Positions 5,751-8,040 of a stretch of 8,040 bases of DNA are shown piece after piece. The stretch spans positions 1 through 8,040 of the forward strand of contig WQXR01000051.1 of NCBI GenBank assembly GCA_009784745.1, read 5' to 3'. Position numbers and translations under genes: made by a program. The DNA comes from Methanomassiliicoccaceae archaeon (GTDB lineage: Archaea > Thermoplasmatota > Thermoplasmata > Methanomassiliicoccales > Methanomethylophilaceae). Within the stretch, counting starts at the first letter, position 1. The number at the start of each line of letters is the position of its first letter. Under the pieces are notes generated by a model, which saw only the letters and a list, made by a program, of their open reading frames with translations, was not told where the DNA came from and made no database searches.

Positions 5751-7018
5751 AGCAAGACCTCCGGTCTTTTGATATTGAATGAATTTTCCCACATTTCCGC
5801 GGCCGATATCAGAACATCTTCGTTCCAATGCGATGAGATGAATTGCATTCCCATGGGCATCCCGCCGGAATAACCGCACGGAACTGAGATAGAAGGCAGA
5901 CCGCAGAATACCGGCGGTATCGCGAACCGTCCGGAAAGGTATTTGTCCGCATACCCCATCTTTTCGATCTCTCCGGACTTCGGAGCGATGAACGGCATGC
6001 TCGGTGTAAGTATCGTATCGTACTTTGACAATATCTTCTTATGGTCGTCAAGCACCAGTTGCCTTATGCCAAGCGACCTCAGATAAAGTTCGTTCCTGTT
6101 GTCCCCCAATGTCATGTATGTTCCGGAGATAATGCTCTTCTTGATCTCCTGACCAAAATATTTTGTACGGAACGATGTGAAATAATCGTCGAACGGCAAT
6201 GACATATCGCCGTTCTGTTGTCCGACACGCATGCCGCAGTATGTCGCGAAGTTCAGCGAACCTTCGACGCACGCCAGTATGTAGTGTGCCGCCATTGAAT
6301 ATTTCAGGTGAGGCATATCTTCGTATGTAATATCAACAGACATTCCTTTCAGCATCTCAACGGAATCATCGAACGCTTTGCGTACGTCCTTACTTACGTT
6401 ATCCGTTATACCTTTCGGCACTGCAACGGTTTTGAGCTTACTTTTTCCGAGTTTCAGTTCCGGCTGAGAACATGAAACAGGATCGTTCACATCTTTTCCG
6501 GATATCGCGGGAAGATATTTTTTCAAAATTTTTGTGTTCGGCGCAATGATACCTATCGGCCCCATAGAACTTACGTTGTCAATTTGACCATATCTTGATA
6601 CGCGGCCTTGTGTCGGTGTAAGGCCGATAACACCGCAGAATGCGGCCGGAATGGAAATTCCGCCCCATCCGGATGTTGCAAGTGCAACGTGATCGTCGAT
6701 AAGCGATGCAGCGCATGCCGCACCGCTGCCGCATATCCTTTCAATATCGAAAGGATTTTTTGCCGCAACGGAAAGAACACCGACCCCGAACTCGTGCATA
6801 TTTGTTTTACCGATCAGCGATGCACCGGCATCACGCATTCGTACTGACACCGTTGAATCATACACCGGACGATGTCCCTCTAATATCATGGACCCGGCGG
6901 TCGCTTGGAATCCTTTAGCGATCATATCGTCAGATAATGAAAAAGTGAATCCTTTTCCGTCATGAGGAACGAACTCGCTGAATATATTGTATCTTTTGTT
7001 GATGTCAGCGAGGTTCAT
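5747..7018 (-). CDS. gatA: GatA-family amidase homologue with apparently lost catalytic triad
   Basis: GatA normally hydrolyses glutamine and channels ammonia to GatB. Family membership is clear from Gly-Lys-Thr-Asn-Met-His-Glu-Phe (70-77), Pro-Ala-Ala-Phe-Cys-Gly-Val-Ile-Gly-Leu (124-133), Gly-Arg-Val-Ser-Arg-Tyr-Gly (138-144) and a C-terminal Gly-Met-Pro-Met-Gly-Met-Gln segment. It is 423 residues, short for a family usually near 450-490, and begins about 50 residues late. The catalytic residues are not as expected. Ser29-Asp30-Asp31 occupies the place of the Lys-Asp-Asn motif. The Gly-Gly-Ser-Ser-Gly-Gly-Ser signature reads Cys-Gly-Ser-Gly-Ala-Ala-Cys (96-102). The nucleophile region reads Trp-Gly-Gly-Ile-Ser-Ile-Pro (118-124) instead of Gly-Gly-Ser-Ile-Arg-Gln-Pro. 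The frame is intact and overlaps gatC by ATGA and gatB by GTGA, so it is maintained, not a pseudogene. I infer a glutaminase-inactive structural subunit or a changed function. Comparison is from memory, not from a computed alignment. Confidence 0.9.
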   Translation of the reverse strand: MNLADINKRYNIFSEFVPHDGKGFTFSLSDDMIAKGFQATAGSMILEGHRPVYDSTVSVRMRDAGASLIGKTNMHEFGVGVLSVAAKNPFDIERICGSGAACAASLIDDHVALATSGWGGISIPAAFCGVIGLTPTQGRVSRYGQIDNVSSMGPIGIIAPNTKILKKYLPAISGKDVNDPVSCSQPELKLGKSKLKTVAVPKGITDNVSKDVRKAFDDSVEMLKGMSVDITYEDMPHLKYSMAAHYILACVEGSLNFATYCGMRVGQQNGDMSLPFDDYFTSFRTKYFGQEIKKSIISGTYMTLGDNRNELYLRSLGIRQLVLDDHKKILSKYDTILTPSMPFIAPKSGEIEKMGYADKYLSGRFAIPPVFCGLPSISVPCGYSGGMPMGMQFISSHWNEDVLISAAEMWENSFNIKRPEVLL

Positions 7019-7287
7019 GCTATCTTAGGCCCCCTGACAAGTCCGTTGTACAAACTCATGTCCTTAAGCAGTTCTTCCGCGTTCTCATAAAGCACCGGAA
7101 CATCATCTCTGAGAACATCATACAGACCGACGGGATCAAAGCACAGCGAATCGCATTCAGGTGCATCATCTAATATCATCAGAAGATCGAAAACATCGCT
7201 TAGATCCTCTTCGAACGCTTTCAATTCGTCATCCGTAAGGTCGATGTGCGCAATGCCCGCTACACGTTTCACCGTCATCTGATCCAT
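7015..7287 (-). CDS. gatC: GatC subunit of aspartyl/glutamyl-tRNA amidotransferase
   Basis: GatC is a small belt-like subunit that wraps around the GatA-GatB interface and stabilises it. The preferred ATG at 7285-7287 gives 90 residues, the usual family size. An upstream in-frame GTG (7309-7311) would add eight residues, but it lies too close to the TATA box to be inside the transcript. An ATG at 7278 is another candidate. Family features are an N-terminal helix Val-Lys-Arg-Val-Ala-Gly-Ile-Ala-His-Ile (6-15), an acidic helix ending Asp-Val-Phe-Asp-Leu-Leu, the Val-Leu-Arg-Asp-Asp-Val-Pro segment corresponding to the usual Leu-Arg-Glu-Asp, and the C-terminal Val-Arg-Gly-Pro-Lys-Ile. It heads the gatCAB operon, and its TGA overlaps the gatA ATG, so the downstream genes are translationally coupled. 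Confidence 0.92.
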   Translation of the reverse strand: MDQMTVKRVAGIAHIDLTDDELKAFEEDLSDVFDLLMILDDAPECDSLCFDPVGLYDVLRDDVPVLYENAEELLKDMSLYNGLVRGPKIA

Positions 7288-7318
7288 GTGTTCACTTGCT
7301 TGCCATTGCACGCATGCT

Positions 7319-7328
7319 TATTTATTTT
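7319..7328 (-). promoter_or_regulatory. TATA box for the gatCAB operon
   Basis: The minus strand reads GGAAAAATAAATAAG across 7317-7331, a purine-rich BRE-like start followed by an AT core centred near 7323. The inferred transcript start near 7297 is about 10 nt before the chosen gatC ATG, which argues against the upstream GTG start. Confidence 0.5.
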
Positions 7329-7374
7329 TCCGCGCGAGGTCGTGCGTGACAGCCGTAAGGTTCTTTAAAAAGGA

Positions 7375-7383
7375 TTATAAAAG
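7375..7383 (+). promoter_or_regulatory. TATA box for the TPR protein gene
   Basis: TTATAAAAG is preceded by purine-rich AAAAAGGA, which could serve as a BRE. Its centre near 7379 predicts a start near 7404-7406, within a few bases of the ATG at 7409. No Shine-Dalgarno element is seen, so the mRNA is probably leaderless or nearly so. An ATG at 7393 opens a four-codon frame only and is not used. Confidence 0.6.
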
Positions 7384-7408
7384 ATATAGTTAATGTCCGA
7401 ACGATAAT

Positions 7409-7915
7409 ATGGCTGACATAGAGAAGCAACTGAACGAAGGCATGAAGGCCATGGACGAAGGCGACTTCAAGAAAGCGTACAGCAAATTCAAGAAACTTAC
7501 GGAAGAATTCCCTGACAGCCCTGAGGTCTGGTTCTACAAAGCGGAAACAGGTAATATGGCGTCAGGTATGTTCGGAGCAAAGGTATCAGAGGAAGAGATA
7601 ATGGCCTCTTACAAGAAGGCAATGGAACTTGATCCCGAGAACTGTGAATATTTCGCCTCATACGGAGCGTTCTGCGTATCCATCGGAAAATACGATGAAG
7701 CGGAAGGCGCATACAACGAAGCAGCGGAACTTGACGAATCAAATTCATCCAGATTCTTTTCGGAATTTGCGTCAGATTATTACAGTAACGTATTAGCAAG
7801 GTACGGGGAAATAATGGACGATCCGAAAGCACGTGCGCCATACGCTAAGAAAGCGTTACTATACATGCTGAAAGCGTTGGACATGGAACCGGAAGAAGCG
7901 AAGAACTTATTGTAA
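7409..7915 (+). CDS. Small TPR-repeat protein, function unknown
   Basis: The 168-residue acidic, helical protein has tetratricopeptide-type helix pairs. The first (about residues 5-38) has Gly-Asp-Phe-Lys-Lys-Ala-Tyr-Ser-Lys-Phe-Lys-Lys-Leu and ends in Pro-Asp-Ser-Pro-Glu-Val-Trp. The next spans roughly 61-90, with Ala-Met-Glu-Leu-Asp-Pro-Glu-Asn, and another about 84-115, with Gly-Lys-Tyr-Asp-Glu-Ala-Glu-Gly-Ala-Tyr. A final, degenerate repeat lies near 145-165. A Gly/Met-containing insertion (48-58) separates the first two. No signal peptide, transmembrane segment or enzymatic domain is seen, so it is probably a cytosolic scaffold for protein-protein contact. Partners cannot be deduced. It is divergent from gatCAB and ends in tandem TAA codons only 8 bases from the stop of the convergent gene to the right. 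Confidence 0.88.
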   Translation: MADIEKQLNEGMKAMDEGDFKKAYSKFKKLTEEFPDSPEVWFYKAETGNMASGMFGAKVSEEEIMASYKKAMELDPENCEYFASYGAFCVSIGKYDEAEGAYNEAAELDESNSSRFFSEFASDYYSNVLARYGEIMDDPKARAPYAKKALLYMLKALDMEPEEAKNLL

Positions 7916-7923
7916 TAAAAGGT

Positions 7924-8040
7924 TCAGCGGCTTTCCCGCAGATCGCCGAGTGTCGTCTGTCTTTCCGCAAAGGCATTATGCTTGTGTATGGACTCTTCAG
8001 ATTCGCTCCTTACCACAAGATAGACATCATCCGGAAGTTC
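7924..8040 (-). CDS. 3' end of an unrecognised protein gene, cut by window edge
   Basis: The minus strand is open from the window edge for 38 codons and ends in TGA at 7924-7926. The visible C-terminus is hydrophilic and highly charged, beginning Glu-Leu-Pro-Asp-Asp-Val-Tyr-Leu-Val-Val-Arg and ending Gly-Asp-Leu-Arg-Glu-Ser-Arg. It is convergent with the TPR gene and the two stop codons are 8 bases apart, a usual arrangement for compact archaeal genomes. The piece is too short to assign a family. The codon pattern resembles its neighbours, but an open frame of this length could occur by chance. Confidence 0.5.
   Translation of the reverse strand, partial: ELPDDVYLVVRSESEESIHKHNAFAERQTTLGDLRESR

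Noticed and set aside
5751..5879. Upstream ATG extension of gatB by 43 residues
   Set aside because: It lies inside the gatA reading region, has no similarity to GatB N-termini, and the GTG at 5748-5750 has a near-perfect Shine-Dalgarno element.
5747..7018. gatA as a pseudogene
   Set aside because: The frame is uninterrupted, downstream motifs are kept, and both ends are coupled to partner genes. Loss of catalytic residues alone is not gene decay.
1..8040. CRISPR arrays, insertion sequences, tRNA genes, prophage or defence genes
   Set aside because: I saw no regularly spaced repeats, transposase motifs, terminal inverted repeats, tRNA-like T-arm sequences or phage/defence domains on either strand.

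Overview
The window looks like part of an archaeal chromosome, most likely a Thermoplasmata or Methanomassiliicoccales-type methanogen. The archaeal signs are a nascent-polypeptide-associated complex (NAC) protein with a C-terminal UBA domain, a long AlaX, TATA boxes about 24-27 nt before inferred transcript starts, and a 5S rRNA gene that stands alone with its own promoter, as in Thermoplasmata. HypC shows that the cell matures [NiFe] hydrogenase. None of the ten readable stop codons is TAG, which fits a lineage that reserves TAG for pyrrolysine, although ten stops is a small sample. The lineage is an inference from gene content, not from a database match.

Layout from left to right. The 5S rRNA gene (minus strand, 3' end cut off by the window) is followed by a small unrecognised minus-strand ORF. 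Next comes a minus-strand cluster transcribed alaX, then nac, then hypC. A 130-bp divergent promoter region with overlapping inverted repeats separates alaX from aspS on the plus strand. AspS is a bacterial-type aspartyl-tRNA synthetase of 601 residues. Convergent to it is a tightly overlapping gatC-gatA-gatB operon on the minus strand. A second divergent promoter region leads to a small TPR protein on the plus strand. The last 117 bases hold the 3' end of an unrecognised minus-strand gene.

Most of the window concerns the accuracy and formation of aminoacyl-tRNA. AlaX hydrolyses mischarged tRNA(Ala). AspRS charges tRNA(Asp), and tRNA(Asn) too if it is non-discriminating. GatCAB converts Asp-tRNA(Asn) to Asn-tRNA(Asn), or Glu-tRNA(Gln) to Gln-tRNA(Gln).

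The most striking observation is that the GatA homologue lacks the amidase Lys-Ser-Ser catalytic triad by my alignment from memory. Ser29 sits where the catalytic Lys belongs, the Gly/Ser-rich signature is eroded, the nucleophile position reads Gly-Gly-Ile-Ser, and the N-terminus is about 50 residues short. Yet the gene is intact and translationally coupled to both partners. GatB keeps its metal-site and zinc motifs but diverges in a conserved Tyr-Arg-Tyr-Phe-Pro-type motif. An amidotransferase fed by free ammonium rather than glutamine is one possible explanation.
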